Part shown: positions 37,857 to 48,138 of the stretch, piece by piece
How positions within the stretch are numbered: position 1 is the stretch's first letter
Layout: each line of letters begins with the position of its first letter
Assembly: GCF_028890305.1 (NCBI RefSeq)
Contig: NZ_JARBXM010000001.1
Coordinates: 126,501 to 190,500 of the forward strand
Length of the DNA stretch: 64,000 nucleotides
Source of the DNA: Candidatus Methanosphaera massiliense
GTDB lineage: Archaea; Methanobacteriota; Methanobacteria; Methanobacteriales; Methanobacteriaceae
Direction: 5' to 3'
Program-made: the position numbers and the translations under genes
The notes under the pieces: model-generated
Databases searched by the model: none
What the model was told of the DNA's origin: nothing
What the model saw: only the letters and a program-made list of their open reading frames with translations

Positions 37857-37887
37857 GAAAAAAATAGATTCATAATCAATCTATTTT
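37857..37887 (-). terminator. Intrinsic-like terminator with embedded stop codon, end of L37e
   Basis: A 10-bp perfect stem (37878-37887 with 37861-37870, 7-nt loop) contains the TAG stop in its first arm. The second arm runs straight into T7 (37858-37864), exactly like a bacterial intrinsic terminator. Confidence 0.7.
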
Positions 37888-38066
37888 AATCTTTTACCAG
37901 TTACTGGTTTTTTATTTTGCCAACTGTATCTTCTTAGTCTTTTAGATCTACCGAAACCACATGAAGCACAGTATTTTTTAGTTGGATTGTATGCGTTTTT
38001 ACCACATCTGCGACATCTGATATGGTTATTTTTATTACGCTTACCAAATGATGGCGTTCCTTTCAT
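37881..38066 (-). CDS. rpl37e: 50S ribosomal protein L37e
   Basis: Zinc-binding large-subunit protein, 61 aa. It opens [22 protein letters not shown] and has the C4 zinc finger CRRCG...CASCG at about residues 18-37, then a basic tail. GGAGGGGA lies upstream of the ATG. The 5' side is a 201-bp spacer with three hairpins that separates it from the Sm-like gene. Confidence 0.97.
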   Translation of the reverse strand: MKGTPSFGKRNKNNHIRCRRCGKNAYNPTKKYCASCGFGRSKRLRRYSWQNKKPVTGKRLK

Positions 38067-38113
38067 GCTAATGTCCCCTCCGAATAAATTTTTTTTTAAA
38101 ATAAATGTAATAA

Positions 38114-38187
38114 ACCTTTTAAAAAAGGTAAAAAAGAGAGAATAGAACTAAAATTCTATTCCATTCAGATATACGATCGCTATATCT
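38114..38187 (-). other. Three successive hairpins in the Sm-L37e spacer
   Basis: Read on the minus strand: a 7-bp stem around CGATCG (38181-38187 with 38167-38173), a 7-bp stem (38154-38160 with 38141-38147) followed by CTCTC and T6 (38130-38135), and a 7-bp stem (38123-38129 with 38114-38120). All stems are perfect. The middle one plus its T-tract resembles a terminator, so this could be an attenuator or separate the two genes. Confidence 0.5.
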
Positions 38188-38267
38188 CCATATTTAATAT
38201 TTGTAAAATTTTATAATAAGGACGATTAATATTAATAGATTTAAACTACTAAGGTGTCCTTTACTAA

Positions 38268-38519
<252 letters not shown>

Positions 38520-38801
38520 TCACCTTATCAATAATATATGTTTTTATTTGTTTAGAATTATATTTAAATGTATTGTATTGTGATACAAAAAATCAAACAA
38601 ATAATTATCCATAAATAATTATATATTATAATATTACTATATGTTAAAACTTTCTTTAATATTTATACTAAATAAGACATGTGTATATATAAATAAAATA
38701 ATTATATAGTTAAAATTGAAGAAAATAATTATTTTTAATATTAAAGTAGTGTAAATAAATAAGATTAAAAACAATTGAAAAATAATTAGAAAGGTGAAAA
38801 A

Positions 38802-39281
38802 TTGAAAATTAAAAAAAGAAATTTCCTTAAAAATAAGAAAATCAAAGAGATAAAAAAAGAATTAGGTAATTATGATAACATAATACCAAAAAAATCAAAT
38901 GTAGAACTAATTCAAGTAGAAGATTTACCTGACGTACTTCTAGTAGATGGCGAACCATTACTTATGCAGACAGAGGATAGAATTATACCAACACTAAAAG
39001 CAGCATTAAAAATGGATATCACAGAAAAATATGCTACAGTTGACATGGGTGCAATAAATTTTGTTATTAAAGGTGCAGATATAATGTCACCCGGCATAGT
39101 TGATGCTGATAAAACAATAGAACCTGGAGAAACAATTATTGTAATAGAAGAAGGTCATAAAAAACCGTTAGCTATTGGTATTAGTCTAATAAGTGGAGAA
39201 GAGATGATTGAAAACGATAAAGGTAAAGCAATAAAAAACCTACATTATGTAGGAGATCCAATATGGGAACTTGAAATATAG
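38802..39281 (+). CDS. PUA-domain RNA-binding protein (MCT-1/Tma20-like)
   Basis: The 159-aa protein has a basic N-terminal domain (1-70) and a C-terminal PUA domain (about 75-155) with YATVDMGAINFVIKGADIMSPGIV and ETIIVIEEGHKKPLAIGIS. The layout matches the archaeal DUF1947-PUA family related to eukaryotic MCT-1, which works on ribosomal initiation or recycling. The start is TTG at 38802 with AAGGTGA before it. It lies 12 bp upstream of arfB, in one transcript. Confidence 0.88.
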   Translation: MKIKKRNFLKNKKIKEIKKELGNYDNIIPKKSNVELIQVEDLPDVLLVDGEPLLMQTEDRIIPTLKAALKMDITEKYATVDMGAINFVIKGADIMSPGIVDADKTIEPGETIIVIEEGHKKPLAIGISLISGEEMIENDKGKAIKNLHYVGDPIWELEI

Positions 39282-39293
39282 AGGAAACAATAT

Positions 39294-39995
39294 ATGAACC
39301 ATGATAACTTCAAATTAAAGTATTCTTCAGGAAATATATTATCAGAAAATATACATGAAATTGGAATAATTGCTCTCGGGTCACACTTAGAAAATCATGG
39401 CTCTGCACTACCAATAGATACTGATTCCAAAATAGCAGCTAATGTAGCAGTTAATGTTGCAACAAAGACAGGTGCTATGTTTTTAGGAATATTCTATGCT
39501 GCAACTGAATATGATTATGTTAAACATGGTATACACTTAAAAAAAGATGACTTAATATACAAACAAATAATACCTCAACTAATAAATATTCGAAAACAGC
39601 TGGGAATAAAAAAAGTAATTATTGTAAATGGACATGGTGGAAATAATCAAATAATAGATGATATACCGACAATATCCGGGAAGACAGCCCTGGAAATAGT
39701 ATTCAATAATTCAATAATTGAACATGAAGGGCCTCATGCATGTACTGGTGAATTATCCATGGGTAAAGTTCTAGGAATTACTGATGAAGATTCTATAACT
39801 GAACATGGAGATTTCAATAAAAACCCTGAAGTAGGTATGGTCGGCCTAAAACTAGCAAGAGAAACCGAACCTATAATAGATGAAGAAGCAAAAACAATAG
39901 AAAAAGAAGGATTTGAAGTTAATGAAGAATTTGGAAGAAAACTATTAATTAACGCTGAAAAAAGTATAATAGAAGATATTAAAAAACTATTATAA
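39294..39995 (+). CDS. arfB: FAPy deformylase ArfB (creatininase family)
   Basis: Removes formate from the formamidopyrimidine made by archaeal GTP cyclohydrolase III, on the route to riboflavin and F420. The 233-aa protein has creatininase-type metal ligands: E33, H35 and D44 (HLENHGSALPIDTDS), then VNGHGGN near 113-119. HACTGELSMG supplies a later Glu. GAGG precedes the ATG. It converges on the helicase gene, with adjacent stop codons. Confidence 0.9.
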   Translation: MNHDNFKLKYSSGNILSENIHEIGIIALGSHLENHGSALPIDTDSKIAANVAVNVATKTGAMFLGIFYAATEYDYVKHGIHLKKDDLIYKQIIPQLINIRKQLGIKKVIIVNGHGGNNQIIDDIPTISGKTALEIVFNNSIIEHEGPHACTGELSMGKVLGITDEDSITEHGDFNKNPEVGMVGLKLARETEPIIDEEAKTIEKEGFEVNEEFGRKLLINAEKSIIEDIKKLL

Positions 39996-42500
39996 TTATT
40001 TACCTAATTCTATCTTTTTAATTAGTTTTTTACATCTATTACTTGTTTTTTTATTATTAAATGCTAGACTTATTCTTGAAATTGATTCTAATGTCCTTAT
40101 TATTTGGTCTAGCCAACTGAATATATCCCCAGGATATATATGTATATCATAATTTGTCATGAAGAATTTACTTATTCTATTTGGACTCCAACCATGAATT
40201 CTCTGTCGTATTATTTTATCAGATATATTATTTTCAAAACATTTACAGAATGGTCTTTCCTCACAGGTACATGATAAGAAATCAACTTGTAATGTTATAA
40301 GTTTATCAGCATATTGTGGGTCTAATTTAGAGATTACATCACCTGATGTTATAATATCTCTTGTTGAATCTGCAAAAAGTCTTGAACTAACATTTGTTTT
40401 TAATGCAGAAGATAATCTGTTTATCAACCTATTACTTAAATATGCACTATCGAATGGTTCTATATTTTCTGCTGTTAGTAATGGATCCTGTTTTAAATGT
40501 TTTTTAATGTATTCTGCTTTATATATTTTTAGAAATGATATTGAAACTGCTCGTCCATACTTTGTTGGTATATATATGAATCGTTCGCCTTTTTTTGGTT
40601 TAATGAGTTTTTTATCATATAATAGATTCATAACTTCTTCAAAGAGAACATGGGATTCTATTTTATTATATCTTTTCTTTATTTTTCGAATATCTGCATT
40701 TTTAATTGCTGATATATCAGCTAATACTTCTTCATATGCATCATCTTCCTCGAATTCCACTGTTATACTGTCCACATCACTATCTAATAGTTCTATAGCT
40801 TTTTGTTCTTCTGATTCATTGTCAAATTCTTTTCCTAACTCCGGTAGTAAATATACTTTTCCAATATCGTGGAATGTCGGTCTTCCTGCACGTCCTAACA
40901 TCTGTGAAAATTCATTATTTGTTAGCCATTTATTTCCCATACGTAATGTTTCAAATAATACTTGGGAAGCTGGGAAATCCACACCTGCCGCTAGTGCTGC
41001 TGTTGTAACTACTGTTGATATTTCCTGATTTGCAAATCCTTTTTCTATCTTTACTTTCTTGGAATAAGATAATCCTGCATGATAAGCTGCTGTTGTTATA
41101 CCTTTTTTCTCAATTTGCTGTGCTATCTGATGTGTTTTACGTCTTGAATTTGTAAACACAATTGTTTGACCACGATAACCCTTAGATGATTTAGATTCAA
41201 ATTCTTTCTTAGATAGTTTTCCGAGCAAGTCCTTTTTCTCAAATTCACTCTTTGTGAAGATTAAATGTCTTTCAAGAGGTACTGGTCTCTCCTTATATTC
41301 AACTAATTTCATGTTGAAATCATTAGCAATCTGTTTAGAATTTTTCACAGTTGCTGAAAGTCCAATTAATTGAGCTTTAGGAAAGATTGTCATTAATCTG
41401 CGAACTAATCCGTTGAGTCTTGGTCCTCTTTCTTCTTCATCAAGCATGTGAATTTCATCAATTACAACCGTGCCCATATTAGATAACTGGCCATAGTTTC
41501 CGGACCTTAATAGGAAATCTAATCCTTCATAAGTAGCTACAATAATATCTGCTTTTTTAACAGATTTATTAGCAATTCTTAATTCACCTTTAGCTTTCAC
41601 ACGATTAGATCCTACTTTTATAGCTACTTTCATACCTAATGGTTCATATTGTTTTTTAAAATCCCTGTATTTCTGGTTAGCTAGTGCGACTAGTGGTGTT
41701 AAATATATTAATTTCTTATGCTTCATTGCTTTAGGTATACCTGCAAGTTCACCAACTAATGTTTTTCCTGATGCTGTAGCTGACACAACTAGTAAATTTT
41801 TATCTTCCAGTAATCCTGCTTTAAGTGCTAATATTTGTACTGGGAGTAATCGTTTAACTTTTTTTGATAAAAGTCTTTTGAATGATTTAGGTATCTTCAA
41901 GTCATTTACAGTTATTTTTGGATATTTTGTTTTTTTAACCTTAATTTTATCATATAATGTTAAATCATCGTGTTTTATAGGATTAAATTTAGGGTCAAAT
42001 ACTTGTAAAACTTTTTCTAAATTATGTGTCTTATTTAATAATTTTTTAAAACTTGGATATGATGCTTTATCATATCCTTTTAATTCCATAACCCTTTTTA
42101 CTTCCTTTTCAGCACATTTTTTACAGATATATTCTCCATACAATTTATATGATTCTGATTTTTTTAGTATTGTAATATAACCCTCAAATGTGCAATGTCT
42201 ACATATGTCAATGTATTTGTATGGAATATTAAGGGAATTTAACATGGACTCAATTTCTTCATCCTTTGTAGCAAGAAAAACATTTTGTTTTCTTAGTGTT
42301 CGTATTACATCTTTTGGTGATTTTAATGTCTCTATATTATTTTGTTGTATAATGAAACGTTGAGGTCTTATTTTACCATCAACTTCATGAAGTTTAAAAT
42401 AACTATAAAATAAGGGTTCTCTCTGTGTGTTTAATGCTCCCTTTGCTGATCCTATAGGATATAATTCAACTATTTTCTTGTTACGTCTTAATATTATCAT
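39996..42500 (-). CDS. Ski2-like SF2 helicase with DUF5814 N-terminus (ASH-Ski2 type)
   Basis: RNA helicase of the archaeal Ski2-like family thought to act in RNA turnover. The N-terminal region (about 1-200) has a C4 cluster (CRHC...CKKC). The helicase core has SATASGKT as Walker A near 242-249 and DEIH near 341-344. LIGLSATVKN is motif III, and MLGRAGRP motif VI. The C-terminal part has a Cys cluster (CTCEERPFCKC). I prefer the ATG at 42500 (834 aa); an upstream TTG at 42536 would add 12 residues. Confidence 0.9.
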   Translation of the reverse strand: MIILRRNKKIVELYPIGSAKGALNTQREPLFYSYFKLHEVDGKIRPQRFIIQQNNIETLKSPKDVIRTLRKQNVFLATKDEEIESMLNSLNIPYKYIDICRHCTFEGYITILKKSESYKLYGEYICKKCAEKEVKRVMELKGYDKASYPSFKKLLNKTHNLEKVLQVFDPKFNPIKHDDLTLYDKIKVKKTKYPKITVNDLKIPKSFKRLLSKKVKRLLPVQILALKAGLLEDKNLLVVSATASGKTLVGELAGIPKAMKHKKLIYLTPLVALANQKYRDFKKQYEPLGMKVAIKVGSNRVKAKGELRIANKSVKKADIIVATYEGLDFLLRSGNYGQLSNMGTVVIDEIHMLDEEERGPRLNGLVRRLMTIFPKAQLIGLSATVKNSKQIANDFNMKLVEYKERPVPLERHLIFTKSEFEKKDLLGKLSKKEFESKSSKGYRGQTIVFTNSRRKTHQIAQQIEKKGITTAAYHAGLSYSKKVKIEKGFANQEISTVVTTAALAAGVDFPASQVLFETLRMGNKWLTNNEFSQMLGRAGRPTFHDIGKVYLLPELGKEFDNESEEQKAIELLDSDVDSITVEFEEDDAYEEVLADISAIKNADIRKIKKRYNKIESHVLFEEVMNLLYDKKLIKPKKGERFIYIPTKYGRAVSISFLKIYKAEYIKKHLKQDPLLTAENIEPFDSAYLSNRLINRLSSALKTNVSSRLFADSTRDIITSGDVISKLDPQYADKLITLQVDFLSCTCEERPFCKCFENNISDKIIRQRIHGWSPNRISKFFMTNYDIHIYPGDIFSWLDQIIRTLESISRISLAFNNKKTSNRCKKLIKKIELGK

Positions 42501-42693
42501 ATTATCAAAAAATAAATTTTTATAAGAAATATTCAAAAATCGTTATATAAATTTCTAAGGTAGTTTAGTTCTTGTATTATTTTTTTATTTAGTATATTAT
42601 ATTCTTATATTATTTAATACATATCTTATAATATAATAATGAAATTATATACAATTCAAAAAGAATTTATAAATATTAAATGGATGTGAAAAC

Positions 42694-43320
42694 ATGTACA
42701 ATATGGGAGCATCAACTAAACCAGGGTATGATATTGCTAATAAGAGTAGAGAAATTATTAAATCTTTAATTGATGATGATACTAAATATTTATCATATGA
42801 AGAACGTGACATAGTAGAAAGAGTAGTACATTCAACAGCAGATCCTGAATATGCTAAACTAGTAAAAATATCACCAACATTTGTAGAAACAGCACTACAA
42901 TGTTTTGATAATAAGGAAGACATATTAACTGATATTAATATGGTAAAATCAGGAATTACACGTTATGAAGGTAATGTATTATGTTATATCCGTGATGAAA
43001 AAGCTAGAAAATTAGCTAAAAAAGAAGAAATAACACGATCTGCAGCAGCAATGAGAGTTGCAGCTGAAAATGGATTTAAAGGAGTAGTTGCTATAGGAAA
43101 TGCCCCAACAGCATTATTCGAAGTAATGAAATTAGTAGAAGAAGGACAAATGGATGCTAAAGCAGTTGTAGGAGTTCCAGTAGGATTTGTAGGCGCTGCT
43201 GATTCTAAAGAAGCATTATCTAAAACAGATATACCATACACTATTACAACAGGTCCAAAAGGTGGAACACCTATTGCTGTAGCTGTAGTAAACTCTTTAT
43301 TAAATATAAGAAAAAACTAA
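42694..43320 (+). CDS. cbiC: Cobalt-precorrin-8 methylmutase CbiC
   Basis: Moves a methyl group from C-11 to C-12 to give cobyrinate. The 208-aa protein has [16 protein letters not shown] with the catalytic His at residue 46. [12 protein letters not shown] and [18 protein letters not shown] lie in the middle, then [24 protein letters not shown] precedes the ATG. hemL follows after 13 bp, linking corrin and tetrapyrrole precursor synthesis. Confidence 0.96.
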   Translation: MYNMGASTKPGYDIANKSREIIKSLIDDDTKYLSYEERDIVERVVHSTADPEYAKLVKISPTFVETALQCFDNKEDILTDINMVKSGITRYEGNVLCYIRDEKARKLAKKEEITRSAAAMRVAAENGFKGVVAIGNAPTALFEVMKLVEEGQMDAKAVVGVPVGFVGAADSKEALSKTDIPYTITTGPKGGTPIAVAVVNSLLNIRKN

Positions 43321-43333
43321 AAAAGGAGATAGA

Positions 43334-44599
43334 ATGAATCAACAAAAATCAAAAGAATTATACGAGGAAGCTGTAAATTACTTACCTGGAGGAGTAAATT
43401 CACCAGTACGTGCATATAAACCATATCCTTTTTTTGCCCAAAAAGCTAAGGGATCAAAAATATATGATGTTGATGGTAATGAATACATAGACTACTGTTT
43501 AGGATATGGTCCAATAGTATTTGGTCATGCTAATGACTATATTGTAGAACAATCAATTAACCAATTAAAACTTGGTACTGATTATGGTGTACCTTCTGAA
43601 AAAGAAATAGCTCTTGCAAAAGAAGTTATTAACAGAGTCCCTTGTGCTGAAATGGTAAGATTCACAAATTCAGGAACAGAAGCAACAATGAGTGCAATTA
43701 GATTAGCTCGTGGAGTCACAGGAAAAAATAAAATAATAAAATTTGAAGGAGCATACCATGGTGCTCACGATGCTGTACTAGTAAAATCTGGTTCAGGAGC
43801 AGCAGGTAAACCAGACTCACCCGGAATCCCAGAAGAAGCTACAAGAAACACGATACTTGCACCATTCAATGATGAAAATGCAATAACAAAAATCATAAAT
43901 GAAAACAAAGATGAAATAGCATGTATAATTGCAGAGCCCGTTATGGGAAACATTGGATGTGTACCACCTAAAGAGGGTTACCTACAATTTTTAAGAGAAA
44001 TAACAGAAGAAAATAATATTCTATTAATTATTGATGAAGTAATCACAGGATTCAGAATAAGTAAAGGTGGAGCACAGGAATATTATGATATTACACCAGA
44101 CCTTGCAACATTTGGTAAAATTGTTGGTGGAGGATTCCCAATAGGAGCAATAGCAGGTAAAAAAGAATACATGGAACAATTCACACCTAGTGGAAACATA
44201 TACCAGGCAGGTACATTTAGTGGAAATCCAATGTCAATAAATGGTGGACTTGCAGCATTTGACATATTAACAGATAAACGCTACAAAGAACTACATGACA
44301 AAGGAGATTACCTACGTAATGGTATTCAAGATATACTCAGTAACCTAAATCTAGATTATCAAATTAATGGTGTTGAATCAATGACACAGGTGTACTTCAC
44401 AAATAATGAAGTATATGATTATGAAACAGCACAAAAATCAGACACAAAAGGATTTCTTAAATACTTCCATAATTTATTAGAAAATGGAGTATTCATAGCA
44501 CCATCCCAGTATGAATGTACATTTATATCAACAGAGCATTCAAAAGAAGACCTTGATAAAACATTAGAAGCTATTGAAATATCTTTAAAAGAATTATAA
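43334..44599 (+). CDS. hemL: Glutamate-1-semialdehyde 2,1-aminomutase
   Basis: PLP enzyme that makes 5-aminolevulinate for all tetrapyrroles (F430, cobalamin, heme-like). The 421-aa protein has [15 protein letters not shown] near 112-126, the Asp of [10 protein letters not shown] (D234) that contacts PLP, and the Schiff-base Lys at 262 in [21 protein letters not shown] lies before the ATG. T7 (44626-44632) follows the stop. It is the second gene after cbiC. Confidence 0.97.
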   Translation: MNQQKSKELYEEAVNYLPGGVNSPVRAYKPYPFFAQKAKGSKIYDVDGNEYIDYCLGYGPIVFGHANDYIVEQSINQLKLGTDYGVPSEKEIALAKEVINRVPCAEMVRFTNSGTEATMSAIRLARGVTGKNKIIKFEGAYHGAHDAVLVKSGSGAAGKPDSPGIPEEATRNTILAPFNDENAITKIINENKDEIACIIAEPVMGNIGCVPPKEGYLQFLREITEENNILLIIDEVITGFRISKGGAQEYYDITPDLATFGKIVGGGFPIGAIAGKKEYMEQFTPSGNIYQAGTFSGNPMSINGGLAAFDILTDKRYKELHDKGDYLRNGIQDILSNLNLDYQINGVESMTQVYFTNNEVYDYETAQKSDTKGFLKYFHNLLENGVFIAPSQYECTFISTEHSKEDLDKTLEAIEISLKEL

Positions 44600-44715
44600 A
44601 TAAACATTAACCATCTTATCTTTCCTTTTTTTAACTAACAATTTTTACACTGAAAATTAAAACCTATTTAAAAATGAAAATACATATTAACTATATAAAA
44701 AAATAGGTTATGATT

Positions 44716-45414
44716 ATGAAAATCGCAATAGGACTCGGAGAAAATAAGAATGTATTAGAAGCTATTAAACAATTTTCAGATGTGGATATTGAAATAGCTA
44801 CATCCAATGAAGAATTAATTAAATACATTCATGATCCAGAAATCGATGGAGTAATTCGTGGATCATTACAATCAAACATTATTCAAGACATACGAAAAGA
44901 ATATCCTCACATATTCCGTGCGTCTATACTGGAAATTAATGGACATAAATTCATGTTAACACCAGTCGGCATAGATGAATGTGACACTAAAAAAGCTAAA
45001 GAAATGATAATTAAAGAATGCTCCGAAGTCATAACTAGTACAGGACATACTCCTAAGATTGCTTTAATATCCGGTGGAAGAAAACAAGATAAAGGACGAA
45101 GCACAAAAATAGACAGAAGTATTGAAGAATGTGAACAAATTGTTGAAGAACTTAAAGAAGAATACAATATTAAACATTATTACATACTCATAGAAGAAGC
45201 AATAAAAGATCATGCAAATGTAATTATAGCTCCTGATGGTATTATAGGTAATATAATTTTTAGAAGTTTAGTATTAGTAGCTGGAATGAAGAGTTATGGA
45301 GCATTAACATTAAAACAGCCAAATTTATTTATAGATACTTCACGTTCACAAACAGTGCAAGGATATGTTAATTCAATACATCTAATTTCTAATATCATTA
45401 ATTCTAGAAAATAA
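44716..45414 (+). CDS. mtxX: MtxX, methanogen marker protein 4
   Basis: Methanogen-specific protein of the phosphate acetyltransferase-like fold, found near methyltransferase genes in some species; its reaction is not established. The 232-aa protein has VIRGSLQSNIIQDIRK, ALISGGRKQDKGRS and VIIAPDGIIGNIIFRSLVLVAG. I choose the ATG at 44716 because GGTTATGATT lies just before it; an in-frame ATG at 44710 adds two residues. It is a single-gene unit between hemL and uppS. Confidence 0.88.
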   Translation: MKIAIGLGENKNVLEAIKQFSDVDIEIATSNEELIKYIHDPEIDGVIRGSLQSNIIQDIRKEYPHIFRASILEINGHKFMLTPVGIDECDTKKAKEMIIKECSEVITSTGHTPKIALISGGRKQDKGRSTKIDRSIEECEQIVEELKEEYNIKHYYILIEEAIKDHANVIIAPDGIIGNIIFRSLVLVAGMKSYGALTLKQPNLFIDTSRSQTVQGYVNSIHLISNIINSRK

Positions 45415-45478
45415 AAAAAGATATTAAACTTATTAAATATAGAAATAATAATATGAAAAATTAAAGAAGGATAAATTA

Positions 45479-46246
45479 ATGATGTTACTACAACCATTAT
45501 ACTCAATATATGAATGGTATATTTCCCATAATCTAGATAAAAGTAAAATGCCAAAACACGTGGCAATAATCATGGATGGAAACAGAAGATACTCAAAAAT
45601 ACAGGGAAACATGCCAGTTATAGAAGGTCATAAACGGGGAGTTGACACCTTAGAAAATGTACTTGAATGGTGTATCGACCTTGATATTAAAATAGTAACA
45701 GTATATGCATTTTCAACAGAAAATTTCAATCGTAGTGACAAAGAAGTTTCTGATTTAATGGATTTATTCGTACAAAGTTTTCTAAGTATCAGTACTAATA
45801 AAAAAATTCATAAGAATAAAGTACGTCTTAAAGCTGTAGGAAAATTAGATTTATTCCCACAGAAAGTAAGAGATGCTATAGCTGATGCAGAAAAATCAAC
45901 AGAAAATTATCATGATAGATTAATCAATATAGCAATGGGTTATGATGGAAGAGCAGAAATAGTAGATGCTTTCCGAAAGATAGCAAAAGAAGTAAAAGCT
46001 GGAAAAATAGAACCTGAAGATATTGATGAAGATATGATAAATAAAAACCTATATACTGCCGGACTTGAAGACCCTAATCTTATCATACGTACGAGTGGTG
46101 AAGAACGATTAAGTGGATTTCTATTATGGCAATCATCTTATTCAGAATTATACTTCACAGATAGTTTATGGCCAGAACTTAGAAAAGTAGACTTTTTAAG
46201 AGCAATACGTTCATACACTCAAAGACAAAGACGTTTTGGAAGATGA
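45479..46246 (+). CDS. uppS: cis-Prenyltransferase (undecaprenyl/polyprenyl diphosphate synthase)
   Basis: Makes the polyprenyl diphosphate carrier for cell-wall pseudomurein and glycan synthesis. The 255-aa protein has the catalytic motif [12 protein letters not shown] with D33 at the active site. [14 protein letters not shown] and, near the end, [23 protein letters not shown], the conserved substrate-binding loop, are present. AAGGAT precedes the ATG. tatD follows 25 bp later. Confidence 0.96.
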   Translation: MMLLQPLYSIYEWYISHNLDKSKMPKHVAIIMDGNRRYSKIQGNMPVIEGHKRGVDTLENVLEWCIDLDIKIVTVYAFSTENFNRSDKEVSDLMDLFVQSFLSISTNKKIHKNKVRLKAVGKLDLFPQKVRDAIADAEKSTENYHDRLINIAMGYDGRAEIVDAFRKIAKEVKAGKIEPEDIDEDMINKNLYTAGLEDPNLIIRTSGEERLSGFLLWQSSYSELYFTDSLWPELRKVDFLRAIRSYTQRQRRFGR

Positions 46247-46271
46247 AAGAAAAAAAATAATAGGTGATTAT

Positions 46272-47030
46272 ATGATTGATTCACATTGTCATCTTAGTTT
46301 TTCAGATTTCGATGACACTAGAGATGAAATAATAGAGAATACTAAAAAAGAATTTAAATATATTATAGATTCAGGAGCAAGCATTGAAAGTAATGAAAGA
46401 TCATTGAAAATAAGCTCAGAATACAATGATTTTATGAAAACAACAATGGGTTATCATCCAAAATACGCTGGAGTAGATGATAAAGAAACCATAAATAAAA
46501 CATTAAATCAAATAATTGATAATCTTGATAACATCCAAGCTATTGGAGAAATAGGTCTTGATTTCTCTGAGAATTTACCTGAAAATGAAAATAAAAGACA
46601 ACACACTGTTTTTGAAAAACTTTTAAATATAGCTACTGAATATGACATGCCAATTGTTTTACATGTACGTAATGCTGAGCAACATGCATTAGATATAGTA
46701 AAGAAATATACAGAAATTCCAAATGTTATATTCCACTGTTTCACAGGTACCAATGAAACAGCATTAGAGGCTGTGGATTATGGATACTACTTGTCTTTTG
46801 CTACAAATTCTTTGTTTTCAAAAAAACAGAAAAAAATAATGAAACAGGTTCCTCTGGAAAACATGTTAACAGAAACAGACAGTCCTTACTTATCACCAGT
46901 GAAAGGAGAACCTAATCAACCATTAAATATACGTAAAATAATAGAAAGAGTTTCAAGAGCTAAAAAAATTGATTTTGAAGATATTGAAAGAGCTACAGAG
47001 CGAAATGCTATGAATGTTTATAACTTATAA
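46272..47030 (+). CDS. tatD: TatD-family hydrolase / DNase
   Basis: TIM-barrel metal-dependent nuclease family. The 252-aa protein begins MIDSHCHLSF with the first metal ligands (H5, H7) and has GEIGLDF near 91-97, VLHVRNAE near 129-136, IFHCFTG, and LTETDSPYL with the Asp ligand. I choose the ATG at 46272, preceded by GGTGATTA. A TTG frame from 46236 would overlap uppS and lacks a ribosome-binding site. It sits between uppS and an unknown gene. Confidence 0.93.
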   Translation: MIDSHCHLSFSDFDDTRDEIIENTKKEFKYIIDSGASIESNERSLKISSEYNDFMKTTMGYHPKYAGVDDKETINKTLNQIIDNLDNIQAIGEIGLDFSENLPENENKRQHTVFEKLLNIATEYDMPIVLHVRNAEQHALDIVKKYTEIPNVIFHCFTGTNETALEAVDYGYYLSFATNSLFSKKQKKIMKQVPLENMLTETDSPYLSPVKGEPNQPLNIRKIIERVSRAKKIDFEDIERATERNAMNVYNL

Positions 47031-47056
47031 CTTATAACTTAGAAGAGGGAATTAAT

Positions 47057-47446
47057 ATGGAAATGGATGATATGTTAAAAATTTATGTTGAGAAAAGACA
47101 TCAATATGAGGATAAGATTCAGAAAAATTTATTAGAAATAGAAGAGTCTGTTAGTGGTATTGCTGAAGTTGGAGATTATTTTAGTATCAAAAATGATGAT
47201 TTGTTAATAACAATAAAGTTAGTTGAAATTAATGGTGAAAAACATGTTGCAGTATCTACTGATTCTAATAAGGAAGAAATACCATTTAATGAACTTACAT
47301 TAACTGAGCATCCTGATTTAATCTTATGGATTATTCAAAATGATGCTTTAATTAAAGAAGGATTCCAGGAAGTACTGATAAATGCTGTTAGAAATGGTGA
47401 AAATATTATTAACACATTAAAACAGTTAAAAGTTAACTATGAGTGA
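47057..47446 (+). CDS. Unknown 129-aa protein coupled to arfC
   Basis: I do not recognise it. The product is soluble and acidic. A helical start (1-35) is followed by a strand-rich middle (GDYFSIKNDDLLITIKLVE, then KHVAVSTDS), and then helices (DLILWIIQNDALIKEGF). Its TGA stop shares a base with the arfC ATG (TGATG), so the two are co-translated. GAGGGAATTA precedes the ATG. A riboflavin/F420-related role is suggested by coupling only. Confidence 0.75.
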   Translation: MEMDDMLKIYVEKRHQYEDKIQKNLLEIEESVSGIAEVGDYFSIKNDDLLITIKLVEINGEKHVAVSTDSNKEEIPFNELTLTEHPDLILWIIQNDALIKEGFQEVLINAVRNGENIINTLKQLKVNYE

Positions 47447-48099
47447 TGAAGTTGAAACCATTTATTCACTTGAATTCTGCCATGACTGTTGATGGAAAAA
47501 TTGCAACTGAAAAAAGTTCTATGAAGATATCTGGAAAAAATGATGCAATACGTGTACATCAATTACGTAAAAAATATGATGGTATAATGGTTGGAATAAA
47601 TACTGTGATTGTTGACAATCCTAAACTAACAATTCATAAAATACCATCAAAAATAGAAGAGAATCCTGTAAGAATTATTATAGATAGTAATGCAAGAACA
47701 CCCTTAAATTCTAAAGTACTAAATAATAATGCAAAAACAATTATTGTAGTTTCAAATAATGCACCTCAAGATAAAATAGAACAATTAGAGAAACATTGTG
47801 AAATAATAAAAACAGGCGATAAGAGAGTAGATTTAAAAGATGCAATGGAAAAACTATACAACAAAGGTATAAAAAGTATACTACTAGAAGGTGGTTCAAC
47901 ACTAAATTTTTCCATGTTTCAAGAACAATTAATTGATAAACTAACAATATGTATTGGCTCTGAGATTCTTGGTGGAAAAAAATCAAAAACATTAGTTGAT
48001 GGTAGGGGATTTAAAAAAGACAATTGTGTTAACTTAAAACTGGAATCAATCAATAAAATAGATGAAGATGTACTACTTGAATACTCTGTAGTCTATTAA
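47446..48099 (+). CDS. arfC: Diaminohydroxyribosyl-pyrimidine reductase ArfC/RIB7 type
   Basis: Reduces the ribosylamino-pyrimidine intermediate in archaeal riboflavin synthesis. The protein (217 aa from the ATG at 47446; GTG at 47443 is the alternative) opens with PFIHLNSAMTVDGKIAT and has DGIMVGINTVIVDNPKLTI near 44-62 and ILLEGGSTLNFSMF near 144-157, the RibD C-terminal reductase fold. It has no deaminase domain, as is usual for archaea. It is translationally coupled to the unknown gene upstream. Confidence 0.92.
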   Translation: MKLKPFIHLNSAMTVDGKIATEKSSMKISGKNDAIRVHQLRKKYDGIMVGINTVIVDNPKLTIHKIPSKIEENPVRIIIDSNARTPLNSKVLNNNAKTIIVVSNNAPQDKIEQLEKHCEIIKTGDKRVDLKDAMEKLYNKGIKSILLEGGSTLNFSMFQEQLIDKLTICIGSEILGGKKSKTLVDGRGFKKDNCVNLKLESINKIDEDVLLEYSVVY

Positions 48100-48138
48100 A
48101 AAAAAATAGTTAAGTGATGGATTAAATTTATAATCCAT
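48098..48138 (-). terminator. Stop-spanning hairpin plus T9, end of PHP gene
   Basis: An 8-bp perfect stem (48131-48138 with 48117-48124) has the stop codon in its 6-nt loop. T9 (48098-48106) follows 10 nt later on the minus strand. It lies in the convergent gap with arfC. Confidence 0.65.

Noticed and set aside
40507-41028. A 173-codon plus-strand frame inside the helicase gene
   Set aside because: Ser/Phe-rich sequence opposite the conserved helicase motifs; typical antisense shadow.
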